Of a DNA stretch of 64,000 nt, positions 1 through 8,985 are shown in pieces. Below the pieces are notes generated by a model. The model searched no databases. It had not been told where the DNA came from and was given only the letters and a program-made list of their open reading frames with translations. Source of the stretch: Salisaeta longa DSM 21114 (GTDB lineage Bacteria > Bacteroidota > Rhodothermia > Rhodothermales > Salinibacteraceae); assembly GCF_000419585.1 (NCBI RefSeq), contig NZ_ATTH01000001.1:1572005-1636004 (forward strand), in the 5' to 3' direction. Position 1 is the first letter of the stretch. Each line of letters opens with the position of its first letter. The translations under genes and the position numbers were made by a program.

Positions 1-43
1 GGAGAAGCGCAACGAGCACATGGGTTGCCTTGGGCATGAGCAT
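1..43 (-). CDS. N-terminal fragment of a gene cut by the window edge
   Basis: On the minus strand an ATG at 43 opens M-L-M-P-K-A-T-H-V-L-V-A-L-L before the sequence ends. A basic residue followed by a hydrophobic run looks like the start of a signal peptide. It lies 72 bases downstream of the outer-membrane gene at 116-2068 on the same strand and could be co-transcribed. Too little remains to name it; the other in-frame ATG at 37 is an alternative start. Confidence 0.35.
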   Translation of the reverse strand, partial: MLMPKATHVLVALL

Positions 44-115
44 AGAAAACCGTGGAGATCCGCTGAGAGCAAAAAAGGAACGTACAGCCATCCAGAAGCG
101 CGTAATCATTGGGGA

Positions 116-2068
116 CTAAAATCGGTGGGCAAAGCGGAGGGACGTCTGCACTTCTTGAAACGAGGGGCCGTCGCTGGACTGGCTCGACAATCCGCGCAGG
201 TTGAAGCTCACCTGCCCGCCGTCCCACAAGCGATATGTTGCCGTCACCATCGTCGTGAACTGACGGGAGGTGCTCGCCAGGTCGCACGTGGGGTTGCGAA
301 TGGTGCCGATGGGCTGCAAGATGTTCTGCGTTTGCGAAAGCCCAACGGTGGCATTGGTGCGCAGGGCCTGATCCAGAAAGGCATAGCTGGCGCCCACGTT
401 GAACCCCGTCACCTGCGTCTCGGCACTGGCGGCGCCGTTCGTGGAGAAGTTGGCCGATGCGTTGGCGGCCAGCCCCGATGGCATCGACAATACGTAGCTG
501 AGCGTGGCGTTTAGGCTGTTCGTATCGGCATCGGGACGGTGCGTCGTTTGCCCAGGCACGGGCGGACTTTCATCCGCCACCGACTGCAGCGCGGCCGATA
601 GCGTAAATGTGTGCGATCGCTGCCCGCCACGCAGCGAAAGTGTGGGCGTGAGGCTGAGGGTGCGCACCACAATGCGCCGCGCGAGCAAACGACCGAGCGG
701 CACCTGCGCCCCCAATCCGCTTCCCGATGCCCCGGTGGGCGTGTTCTCGTTCACCATCTGCATCACTGCACTGCTCAGCGTAAACGAGCGGCTAAGACGC
801 ATCTGCGCGTTTAGCATGTACTGCCGGCGCCGCAAGGTGGTGATCTTCTGGTCGAGCAGGTTGTTGCGCATCCGCTGAAATTGCCCGCTGACGTTGAGCC
901 GGCTGTCGAGCAGGCGCACGCGCGGCCGGACCGAGATGATCTCACGGTCGCCTTGCTCTTGCGGGCGCCCCATCGACCGGAAGCCCGGCTGTACGCGATT
1001 GTACGCAACGCGCATGCCCCAGCGCCGCAACGACAGCTCGGCCGAGGCCCGGCCTGCTACGGTGAAGCGGCTGCTGGTACGCGGCGTGAACAGACGGGTG
1101 AGTGCGCTGGGCACGCGGCTGTTGCTGAGGTCGAGCCGCTCGTCGCGCACATCGCGGGTGTAGGCACTTGCCGTCGCCTCGGCGCGCACATTCAGCGCGC
1201 CCTCAAAGAGCTGGAGGCCGAAGCTGGGGGTGACACTCAGATTTTCGGCCGGTTGCAGGAGCGAATCTGCACGCAGGCTGTCGGGCGTACCGGGCGCTGG
1301 GGAAGCGATCGAGCCGGGGCTATCGCGCCCCAAGAGCCCGATGAGGTGAACGTGGGTTCCGTCTTTTGAGCCAACGCCCAGCCGCGCTGCATACAGCCAT
1401 CGCTCGTAGGCCGCGCCCCGTAGATACGCGCGCCGCCGATCCAGCGGAGTCGCTCCTGGCGTCACGTTGCTGGTAAACGGCCGGGGCTGCACCGCCCGCT
1501 GGGCACGCCCCATGGCGAACGTAGCCACCACCGGTCCGGGCGACACTTCCAACAGCCCACCGCGCAGCGTTTCTCCATTAAGGCTGTAGGTTGAGAACGT
1601 AGGGCTGACGGTGCCGGCCCGCACGCGCCCCCAGCCCCAGGCCGTGGCAAAGCTGATGCGGTTCAGGGATTGGCGCACGCCCGTGCCCGTCGTGGAATAC
1701 GTCAGGTTGAACCCCGACGAGAGCCCGAAGAGATCGAACGTGGTGCGTGCGAACGCCTGGAAGCTGCTGCCCGGGCGACGGCTAGGGATGCCGCTGGCGC
1801 CGTACGCCTGCGACGAAAACCCGACGCTCCCGCTGATCGTGCGACCCAAAAACGACGGCCCGCTGCCCGCGGACTGTGCGTACGTTGCAGGCACGTGCAT
1901 GGCCAAGAGGGCCGCGGCGGCTAGCATCAGTGCCAGGGCCCGCCGGCGCCACCGAGGCGGCAACGCCGTCGCGCCGCGCTGACGTGCGGAAAGGTGGGCA
2001 GCGGCAGCGCCGTCCGACAGAACGCGGGCCGTGAGCGCGTGATGTATCGCGAAAGCAGATCGTTTCAT
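116..2068 (-). CDS. Outer-membrane beta-barrel protein, hypothetical
   Basis: This is a protein of about 650 residues with no family I can name. I start it at the MKRSAFAI methionine. An arginine-rich stretch is followed by a hydrophobic segment ending ATYAQ, which fits a signal peptide placed unusually far in (about residue 60), so the true start may be further downstream. The rest alternates polar and aromatic residues in short strands rich in Ser, Thr and Arg (for example SGSVGFSSQAYG) and ends in ...LRFAHRF. A terminal Phe is usual for barrels folded by the BAM machinery. Repeated 'SLTPTLSLRGG'-like strands support a barrel of many strands. A role in the outer membrane is inferred from the composition only. 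Confidence 0.6.
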   Translation of the reverse strand: MKRSAFAIHHALTARVLSDGAAAAHLSARQRGATALPPRWRRRALALMLAAAALLAMHVPATYAQSAGSGPSFLGRTISGSVGFSSQAYGASGIPSRRPGSSFQAFARTTFDLFGLSSGFNLTYSTTGTGVRQSLNRISFATAWGWGRVRAGTVSPTFSTYSLNGETLRGGLLEVSPGPVVATFAMGRAQRAVQPRPFTSNVTPGATPLDRRRAYLRGAAYERWLYAARLGVGSKDGTHVHLIGLLGRDSPGSIASPAPGTPDSLRADSLLQPAENLSVTPSFGLQLFEGALNVRAEATASAYTRDVRDERLDLSNSRVPSALTRLFTPRTSSRFTVAGRASAELSLRRWGMRVAYNRVQPGFRSMGRPQEQGDREIISVRPRVRLLDSRLNVSGQFQRMRNNLLDQKITTLRRRQYMLNAQMRLSRSFTLSSAVMQMVNENTPTGASGSGLGAQVPLGRLLARRIVVRTLSLTPTLSLRGGQRSHTFTLSAALQSVADESPPVPGQTTHRPDADTNSLNATLSYVLSMPSGLAANASANFSTNGAASAETQVTGFNVGASYAFLDQALRTNATVGLSQTQNILQPIGTIRNPTCDLASTSRQFTTMVTATYRLWDGGQVSFNLRGLSSQSSDGPSFQEVQTSLRFAHRF

Positions 2069-2566
2069 ACAGGGGCGGGCCCCGGTCGAGGCCGGGCCCA
2101 AGGAGTTTGTACGTTGCGCATCCCCAATATGCGGTGCAGCGTCGTTGCGCGCTTTCGTCTATGTTGCAATCTGTTGCGTTCAGGTTGCAACCGCATGCAT
2201 TCAGGATGCACAACCCTGCGCGATGCACGCAACAGAGGATGCGCTATCACCAGCTAGCAGCTGCCGGAGCGGTGCTGGCTCCTGGTGCCAGACGCGGCTT
2301 GTCCCTGCAATCATGAATCCACACCCGCGCATGGGCAGGGGTTTGCAGCCGAGCGAACGCGTCATTTCTATCGTGCTGCTGAGGCCCGTCACGATATGCT
2401 TGCACCGACATCCGCTTTCTCCCGCGCGTAAGCCGAGCAACAAACGCTCGCCTCGCGTGTGCAGGGGTAGTGCCGCAACATGCAATGGCCGCAGACCTTC
2501 CGCTGGTGCAATCGTACGCATGTTTGCACCACACACTAACGCCTTCACTTGTGCACCTCATCGCCC
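2069..2566. other. Intergenic region between divergent genes
   Basis: About 500 bases lie between the start of the barrel gene and the start of the cotransporter gene, so both promoters should be here. I see several TTGCA-type words and the element GCATGCATTCAGGATGC near 2191-2210, but no confident promoter, RNA or gene. Open frames across it have no recognisable protein character. Confidence 0.5.
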
Positions 2567-4924
2567 ATGGCTGCCTCGGCCCCCTCGTCTTCTGCTGCCG
2601 CATCCGATGGTTCAGCCGCATCGGTCGCCGAAATCGACGCGAGTATGAAGCCGCCGGATGAAACGCCCGGCAGCGGCGGCAACCAGTTTGGATGGTTTGG
2701 CGGGGTGTTCACACCTACGCTGCTCACCATCCTGGGCGTCATCATGTTTTTGCGCGAGGGCTGGGTGCTGGGCAACGCGGGCCTTGTGGGCGGCCTTCTC
2801 ATCATGCTCCTTGGCTTTGGCATAACCATCTGTACGGCCCTGGCCATGTCATCCATCACCACGAACATCCGGATTGGAGCCGGAGGGGCCTATGCCATCA
2901 TAGCACAGAGCCTTGGCCTGGAGGTGGGCGGCAGCGTGGGCATTCCGCGCTACCTGTCGCAGGCGCTGGCAGTCACCCTCTACATCTTTGGATTTCGCGA
3001 AGGGTGGCTCTACCTTTTTCCCGAGCACCCGCCGCTTCTCATTGACGTTGCCGTATTTCTCGTCCTGTACGGCATCGCATACGTGAGCGCCGACTTTGCC
3101 ATTCGGGTGCAGTATCTCATCATGGCGGTGATCGCTGCAGCCCTTGTCTCCATCGGTACGGCCGCGGCTACGGGGTCGATGCAGTACGGCCTCAGCGAGA
3201 TCCAACTGTGGGGCAACTTTCCGGGCTCGTCTGAAAATGGCTTTTCGGGGACCAGCTTCTGGATCGTGTTTGCGGTATTCTTCCCGGCCACAACCGGCAT
3301 CATGGCCGGTGCCAACATGAGCGGCGACCTCGAGGATCCGAAGCGTGCCATCCCGCTGGGTACCATGGCAGCCATTGGCGTTTCGCTGGTCATCTACATC
3401 TTGCTCGCCATCTGGCTGGCCCGCTCGGCCACGCCCACGGAGATGGTCAGCAACTACACGGTGATGATGGACAAGGCCTACTGGCCGTCGGCCGTCCTAG
3501 CGGGGCTTCTTGGAGCGACCTTTTCATCGGCGCTTGCATCGATGGTGGGCGCCGGACGCATTTTGCAGGCAATGGGCGCGCACCACGTTGTGCCTGGGGC
3601 CGGATGGCTAAAGCAACAGTCCGAGAATGGGGAGCCGCGCAATGCGATGTGGGTAACGGGCGGCATCATCTTTTTGTCGCTGCTCCTGCGCGACCTCAAC
3701 CTCATCGCGCCGCTCATCACCATGTTCTTTTTGGTGACGTACGCCATGATCAACGCCGCCGTCCTCATCGAGCAGAGCCTCGACCTCGTCAGCTTCCGCC
3801 CGCGGCTGCGCATTCCCATCTGGGTGTCGGCGCTCGGCTTGGCCGGCTCCCTCTTTGCCATGTTTATTATCAACCCAATGGTGAGCCTTGTGGCCGTGGT
3901 GGTAACGCTCGGCTTCTACGTTGTGCTGGCGCGCCGCCACCTCGACGCGCCCTTCGAAGACGTGCGTTCGGGCCTGTTTGTGGCTTTTGCCGAATGGGCC
4001 GCCAAGAAGGTGACCGAGCTGCCCACCATGCAAGAGCGGGCCTGGAAGCCGAACCTGCTGGTGCCGGTGGAGGATGCCAGCGACCTGCGGGGGACCTTCC
4101 TCTTCCTGCAAGACCTGACGCACCCCCAGGGGTCTGTAAAGATTGTCGGCGTGTCTGCGGCCGATGGGCCGGCCCGACCCGTGCGTTCTACAGCGGCTGC
4201 CGCGCCCCCTGCCGCGGATGCTCCCGATCCGTCCCGCGCTGCCACCGACGCGCTCAACGAGGAGATCAGCGCCCTCACCCATGCGTTTCGTGAGCGGGAC
4301 ATCTTTGCCTCGGCCACGGTCATTGATGCGGGCGGCTTTGCCGACAGCCTGTGTGCCGGCATGCAGACGCTACGCGGGGCGTTCTTCCGCCCGAATGTCC
4401 TTTTTCTGCGGATGCCCGCGACCCAGGCTCGTGCGGATGACTACCGCGTCGTTATTCGTGAGGCCGACCGCGAGAAGGTGGGCACCATTCTCTATGCCCC
4501 CCACCCCCGCGCGGCCCTCGGGCAGCGGCAAACCATCAACGTCTGGATCCACGACCGTAGCCCCGACTGGCGCATCTCGATGGAGATTGGCAACCTTGAC
4601 CTCGCCCTCCTCACCGGCTACAAGCTGTCGCAGAACTGGGATGCGAAGTTGCGTCTGCTGACAGTCGTCACGGATGACGCCGAGCAGGCGAAGGCCCAGG
4701 ACTTTTTAGAGAAGCTGATTGACGTGGGACGCATTCCCAACGCCACAGCCATTGCCGAAACCGGTGCGTTCGACGATTATATCGACCGTGCCCCGCAGGC
4801 CGATCTCAACATCTTTGGGCTCGTTCCTACGTTAGACTTCGCTTTTCCGCACCGCATGGTACGCACGACGCAGTCTACCTGTCTTTTCGTGCGCGACTCG
4901 GGTCTTGAATCGGCCCTTGCGTAG
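2567..4924 (+). CDS. SLC12-family cation-chloride cotransporter (Na-K-Cl type)
   Basis: A 785-residue integral membrane protein of the APC superfamily, bacterial SLC12 type. A short polar N-terminus (to about 40) is followed by FGWFGGVFTPTLLTILGVIMF, the typical first helix, and roughly 12 membrane segments to about residue 470. The 'FFPATTGIMAGANMSGDL' segment matches the SLC12 core helix 6 pattern (ATGIMAGAN). The C-terminal 300 residues are soluble and resemble the SLC12 cytosolic domain (a USP-like fold). Family knowledge predicts symport of Cl- with Na+ and/or K+, useful for ion balance in a salt-loving cell; the ions used here are inferred. ATG at 2567 is preferred over an upstream TTG at 2549. 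It stands alone, with divergent or distant neighbours. Confidence 0.85.
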   Translation: MAASAPSSSAAASDGSAASVAEIDASMKPPDETPGSGGNQFGWFGGVFTPTLLTILGVIMFLREGWVLGNAGLVGGLLIMLLGFGITICTALAMSSITTNIRIGAGGAYAIIAQSLGLEVGGSVGIPRYLSQALAVTLYIFGFREGWLYLFPEHPPLLIDVAVFLVLYGIAYVSADFAIRVQYLIMAVIAAALVSIGTAAATGSMQYGLSEIQLWGNFPGSSENGFSGTSFWIVFAVFFPATTGIMAGANMSGDLEDPKRAIPLGTMAAIGVSLVIYILLAIWLARSATPTEMVSNYTVMMDKAYWPSAVLAGLLGATFSSALASMVGAGRILQAMGAHHVVPGAGWLKQQSENGEPRNAMWVTGGIIFLSLLLRDLNLIAPLITMFFLVTYAMINAAVLIEQSLDLVSFRPRLRIPIWVSALGLAGSLFAMFIINPMVSLVAVVVTLGFYVVLARRHLDAPFEDVRSGLFVAFAEWAAKKVTELPTMQERAWKPNLLVPVEDASDLRGTFLFLQDLTHPQGSVKIVGVSAADGPARPVRSTAAAAPPAADAPDPSRAATDALNEEISALTHAFRERDIFASATVIDAGGFADSLCAGMQTLRGAFFRPNVLFLRMPATQARADDYRVVIREADREKVGTILYAPHPRAALGQRQTINVWIHDRSPDWRISMEIGNLDLALLTGYKLSQNWDAKLRLLTVVTDDAEQAKAQDFLEKLIDVGRIPNATAIAETGAFDDYIDRAPQADLNIFGLVPTLDFAFPHRMVRTTQSTCLFVRDSGLESALA

Positions 4925-5363
4925 CGCGCGCTGCCCCGCGTTGCTCGGTGTGCTGGACATCGGACGTGTCGTATGGGAGTGGGCGTCTCGTATGAGAGTG
5001 GGCGTCGGGAGGGGCTACCACCTCATTACTCCCCAGCTATCCCAGAGTGACTCGTACATCTGGTGTGGCGACAGCCTTGCGACTTTCCATCAATGACTCG
5101 AAGATCAGTAAAGAACAACGCAAGAACCTTGAATGGGCCCTCTGAAATTTGCAACCAAGCAGATCGGAGCGTTCTTATCGCTTTCCCTTCAGGGCTCGTA
5201 GTGCATGAGGAATAACGGTTCGACCATCACCGGAGCGGGGCGCGACAATCGCCAGCCGAATCGACGAGTATTCAGGTTGGCCCACTGGCAGCATGAAAGC
5301 ACCAGCCCTGCGTCCGGGTGCTTGGCCGTGTTACGCCGCGTGAGGAGTTTCGCATAACATCCG
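4925..5363. other. Intergenic region, no gene seen
   Basis: Apart from the 19-base tandem duplication, this roughly 440-base stretch shows no open frame with protein character, no tRNA and no clear terminator. It becomes more AT-rich toward the CRISPR array. Confidence 0.5.
4969..5006. repeat. Tandem duplication of a 19-base unit
   Basis: Two directly adjacent units, 4969-4987 and 4988-5006, differ at one position only: TCGTATGGGAGTGGGCGTC and TCGTATGAGAGTGGGCGTC. They lie just after the cotransporter stop codon. I see no role. Confidence 0.7.
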
Positions 5364-5615
5364 TTACCGAACTTCGTCCGACCTCCCTAAAACCCAGGCT
5401 GTAAAGTCGTAGGAGTAAATGTTGAACAGCCAAGTAGACACAGCTCCGAATACGGTCATCAGAACCCATGGCAGTACCCGGCCACCAATGTGAGTCCGCA
5501 ACCCAAATAAATTTGAGAGGTAAGCTATTGAAGTAACCATGGCAAAAATAATTAATACTTTTACAAGATTTATAATATTTTTACCAGATAGCAGTCTTTT
5601 CGACTCGTGGCTCAT
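5364..5615 (-). CDS. Small membrane protein, hypothetical
   Basis: An 83-residue protein with a basic N-terminus (MSHESKRLLSGK) and two hydrophobic segments, about 15-32 (INLVKVLIIFAMVTSIAYL) and about 46-64 (VLPWVLMTVFGAVSTWLF), so a two-helix inner-membrane protein is likely. Its DNA is much richer in A and T than the surroundings. A GAGAAAAA stretch before the ATG is at best a weak ribosome site. It lies just beyond the leader-distal end of the CRISPR array on the array's strand. No family recognised. It could be an accessory or a remnant of acquired DNA. Confidence 0.45.
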   Translation of the reverse strand: MSHESKRLLSGKNIINLVKVLIIFAMVTSIAYLSNLFGLRTHIGGRVLPWVLMTVFGAVSTWLFNIYSYDFTAWVLGRSDEVR

Positions 5616-5742
5616 AGTTTTTCTCAGTTCTTGTGCTGAAACTTGCTTTGCTGATTATTGAAGGAAGAGCGCAATGAGTAAAGCAGACTTGTCTTGCACA
5701 CCATCTGCTGAGCAAAACAGGTCTGTTTCATCAGTTTGATCC

Positions 5743-7607
5743 GGTCTATCCCCGCGTGTGCGGGGTCATCGCGGCGACGCGGATGCAGCCTGGAAGCGAA
5801 TCGGGTCTATCCCCGCGTGTGCGGGGTCATCATCTCGCCACGGTGGCCATCGACGTCGACGTAGGGTCTATCCCCGCGTGTGCGGGGTCATCCCCTCTTG
5901 CCCAGTATCAGTCCTACGCTGCTCAGGTCTATCCCCGCGTGTGCGGGGTCATCATTCTGAGACGAAGATTGTCAAGCCTATCACGCGGTCTATCCCCGCG
6001 TGTGCGGGGTCATCCCGCCAATGCGCCCGCGGCTGCCCTCAATCGGAGGTCTATCCCCGCGTGTGCGGGGTCATCGTGCCGGTGGGGAGGAGATTGTGGT
6101 CAACCTCAGGTCTATCCCCGCGTGTGCGAGGTCATCTAGGCACGATCATCCTGCTGACCCTCCATTATGGGTCTATCCCCGCGTGTGCGGGGTCATCGCA
6201 AAATAAGAACTTTCATGATCGTATTCGTCAGGTCTATCCCCGCGTGTGCGGGGTCATCTACTACCACACGGTAGCCAACCGAGCCTACGGCGGTCTATCC
6301 CCGCGTGTGCGGGGTCATCTCCAGCAGCTCGCGGATCGATGTACCTTCGTGCGGTCTATCCCCGCGTGTGCGGGGTCATCCCAGCAAGGGTAACTCCGAC
6401 CTCTACACGATGAGGTCTATCCCCGCGTGTGCGGGGTCATCATCGGCTGGCACCATAACCCCAGCGCTGTCACGGGTCTATCCCCGCGTGTGCGGGGTCA
6501 TCGCCTCGATGAGCAGGCCGCAGTTGCCGATCATGGGTCTATCCCCGCGTGTGCGGGGTCATCTCCGTCATGACCCAGCCGTACTCGTCGTCGTACGGTC
6601 TATCCCCACGTGTGCGGGGTCATCGCAAAGCGCCGAGTGACGCTGTCCATGGGCGGCGGTCTATCCCCGCGTGTGCGGGGTCATCCCCGTTCGCTTGGCG
6701 CTGCGCACAGGCGCTACCGGTCTATCCCCGCGTGTGCGGGGTCATCGCGTGAGGTAGGATTCGGGATCGTCGCAAAAAAGGTCTATCCCCGCGTGTGCGG
6801 GGTCATCGGCCAACCCGGTCACCGCCCGCCTGAGCGCGGGGGTCTATCCCCGCGTGTGCGGGGTCATCGGTGGGCGGCTTCGCCGGCCCGCCCCGGCTTA
6901 CGGTCTATCCCCGCGTGTGCGGGGTCATCGTCCTTTCAAGTCTGTGCTTCGCTCTCTGCAGCGGTCTATCCCCGCGTGTGCGGGGTCATCCAGCGTGCGC
7001 AGTCAAGCCAACTGGATCGTGAGGGTCTATCCCCGCGTGTGCGGGGTCATCACCCGGAAGCCGATGCTTCCAGGGCTTTCCAGAGGTCTATCCCCGCGTG
7101 TGCGGGGTCATCCCGGATGGCCTCATAATCTTGTGCGTCGAAGAAGGTCTATCCCCGCGTGTGCGGGGTCATCCAACACGCTCCTCCGCGGCGTCCACAC
7201 GCTCTTGCGCATCGGTCTATCCCCGCGTGTGCGGGGTCATCCCATCGGTTGACAGATCGGTTTTCGCGTTGACGGGTCTATCCCCGCGTGTGCGGGGTCA
7301 TCGTGCCGAACTGTTCGGCCATGAATCCCAAGTTGGGTCTATCCCCGCGTGTGCGGGGTCATCCGCGCCCTTCGTCGATCCACGAGGCGCGGAAGAGGTC
7401 TATCCCCGCGTGTGCGGGGTCATCGCCTTCCAGCGATCCTCGTTCGTTTCGGCATGCGGTCTATCCCCGCGTGTGCGGGGTCATCGTTTGGTGTCTCGGC
7501 ATCCTCGTACGACACTTCGGTCTATCCCCGCGTGTGCGGGGTCATCCCACATTAATTTTTACCGTGACTTGCTCGGCCAGGTCTATCCCCGCGTGTGCGG
7601 GGTCATC
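5743..7607 (-). CRISPR. Type I-E CRISPR array, 31 repeats / 30 spacers
   Basis: A 28-base repeat begins at 5743 and recurs every 61 bases to 7146, then at 7214 and every 61 bases to 7580. On the plus strand it opens GGTCTATCCCCGCG and closes TGTGCGGGGTCATC; the arms CCCCGC and GCGGGG form the hairpin cleaved by Cas6e. Spacers are 33 bases, except one of 40 bases at 7174-7213. Two repeats vary: 6109-6136 (G21 to A) and 6597-6624 (G12 to A). The reverse complement matches the E. coli I-E repeat layout, so transcription runs on the minus strand from a leader beside cas2. Each crRNA should carry a 5' handle AUAGACC plus one variable base. Spacers near 7579 are the newest. Short frames reading 'PRVCGVI' and 'IPACAGSS' through the array are not genes. 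Confidence 0.98.
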
Positions 7608-7645
7608 CCTGCGCCGATATGTCACGGCACAGGTACATCAATCTC

Positions 7646-7674
7646 ATTATATCAAAGAACATAGCCAGATGCAA
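7646..7674 (-). promoter_or_regulatory. CRISPR leader promoter
   Basis: In the 94-base leader (7608-7701), the minus strand carries a perfect -10 box TATAAT (complement of 7646-7651) and a -35-like TTGCAT (complement of 7669-7674) spaced 17 bases apart. Transcription would begin near 7639, about 30 bases before the first repeat. The position between cas2 and the newest repeat is where I-E leaders lie. Confidence 0.7.
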
Positions 7675-7701
7675 GGCTCCCTGCTGCCAATCCGGCAGAC
7701 C

Positions 7702-8115
7702 CTACGGGGTGTCCTCGCCCTCGGCTGGTAGGTACCGAAGCACCGGATCGTTTGCGTCGGGCGTGGGCTCCGCAGCGCGCGCGAGATCCTGCAGCTCGTC
7801 GATGTCATGCGCGGCAGTAAGCCCCCGTACGGTCAGCCATAACCCTTCGTGGTCGACCATCTCTTTCTTGGGCCACCCGATCATCCGAACGCCCAGCCCC
7901 GAGGGGGCCTGCCGGCTCTTCCAAAAAAGCACCACGCCGCCCTCCGGCGGAAGCAGTCCGGCCCATTCCATCATCACATGCCAGACGCGCTCCCGAACAG
8001 ACTTCTTCATCCGCGGCGCGGCATACACGCCGGGGGCAATCTCGTGCATGCATGAGGCCAAAAATCCGTTGAAGCGGTTGGGCGTGTTACGCGTCACCGC
8101 GATCGTCATCGCCAT
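7702..8115 (-). CDS. cas2: CRISPR adaptation protein Cas2 (Cas2e)
   Basis: Cas2 dimers bridge two Cas1 dimers in the integrase that inserts new spacers at the leader end. The sequence fits the I-E form: 'MTIAVTRNTPNRFNGFLASC' resembles the E. coli opening beta strand, then 'APGVYAA', 'VRERVWHVM' and 'GGVVLFWKSRQAPSGLGVRM' follow. I start at 8115 (MAMTIAV); 8109 is also possible, and either overlaps the cas1 stop. After the core (about 95 residues) there is an acidic tail of about 40 residues ending RYLPAEGEDTP. E. coli Cas2 lacks such a tail; it has no exonuclease motifs. It is the last gene of the cas operon, directly next to the leader. Confidence 0.93.
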   Translation of the reverse strand: MAMTIAVTRNTPNRFNGFLASCMHEIAPGVYAAPRMKKSVRERVWHVMMEWAGLLPPEGGVVLFWKSRQAPSGLGVRMIGWPKKEMVDHEGLWLTVRGLTAAHDIDELQDLARAAEPTPDANDPVLRYLPAEGEDTP

Positions 8116-8977
8116 CGAGCACCTCCTTGATCTGATCAATCATTTCGGGAATGACGTTGTTTTGACGCAGCATGCGTCCCGTCATTCGCCGCGTCAGCCC
8201 TTCAATTTTCCCGCCGCGCTGCCTGTGGCGCTTTGCCGCACGAAACGCCACGGGCAACGTGAGCGTGGCGCGGTGCAAATCGGCGATGTCGAGGGCAAAG
8301 GCGTAGCCCGACGATTCGTGGATGAAACCAAGTTGCGGGACGGTGCCCGTGACGGCCACGGCAATGCGCGCCGCAGCGTACACGGCCACCGCCGCGTGGT
8401 TGATGGCCTGGTTCACCGCATTGGTCGCCTCGGGGTCGGTACGGTCGTAACGCCGGCCCTGCCACTGCACGCCGTACTGCTCGGCAAGGCGCTCGTAGAC
8501 CTGCTTCATGCGTGCGCCCTCCACGCCACGCAGCGAGTCCATGTCGCGCATGTATGGTGGAAGTTCGCCGCCCAGGCGCATCGTGTACATGGCGCGGGCG
8601 ACGTCTATGCGGCGGTCTTCGTTGGCCCACAGCATAGCGTGCTGGCGTGCGCGCTTGGCGCGATCGGGGCCCAGCGGCATACTCACGGCATAGAGCCGCA
8701 CGCCCTTCGACCCCACGGCCAACAGTCCCGTCTGTTGCCGCGCCAGAAGCCGCAATGCATCGTGGCTAATGACGGTACCCGGCCCCAACAAAAGGTTGGA
8801 GATTTGTTGCAGCGGGATGTCGTACGCGCCGGCCTCCAACTGGTCGTTGCCCGCCGTGGTAAAAACCACCGTGCCGTCCTCGACGGCCAGGCGGCCACGC
8901 TCCAGCCAGAGCAGCCCGTGCCGATCGGCCTGGGGCACGCGCGCACTTTCAAGTCCAAGGCGTCCTTTGAGCGGCAT
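8087..8977 (-). CDS. cas1: CRISPR integrase Cas1 (Cas1e)
   Basis: Cas1 is the metal-dependent integrase that joins prespacers to the first repeat. This 296-residue protein has the expected I-E length and active-site residues: Glu153 in 'SLRGVEGARMK', His220 in 'GFIHESSG', Asp230 and Asp233 in 'ALDIADLHR'. These correspond by pattern to E. coli Glu141, His208, Asp218 and Asp221. The start MPLKGRLGLES at 8977 fits the family; a longer upstream frame is non-homologous. It overlaps cas2 and is separated from cas6e by 180 bases holding a heptamer repeat, so it may have its own translation or transcription control. GC is high, like module B and unlike module A. Confidence 0.96.
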   Translation of the reverse strand: MPLKGRLGLESARVPQADRHGLLWLERGRLAVEDGTVVFTTAGNDQLEAGAYDIPLQQISNLLLGPGTVISHDALRLLARQQTGLLAVGSKGVRLYAVSMPLGPDRAKRARQHAMLWANEDRRIDVARAMYTMRLGGELPPYMRDMDSLRGVEGARMKQVYERLAEQYGVQWQGRRYDRTDPEATNAVNQAINHAAVAVYAAARIAVAVTGTVPQLGFIHESSGYAFALDIADLHRATLTLPVAFRAAKRHRQRGGKIEGLTRRMTGRMLRQNNVIPEMIDQIKEVLDGDDDRGDA

Positions 8978-8985
8978 GGGAAGGA

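Noticed and set aside
5720-5732. GGTCTGTTTCATC 10 bases before the last repeat, like a repeat that lost its hairpin
   Set aside because: The match covers only the two short ends of the repeat; 13 bases are too few to separate from chance.
5756-7664. Many overlapping frames with repeats such as PRVCGVI and IPACAGSS
   Set aside because: They are translations of the CRISPR repeat, with a period matching the 61-base unit; no ribosome sites or codon bias. Similar false proteins are common in databases.
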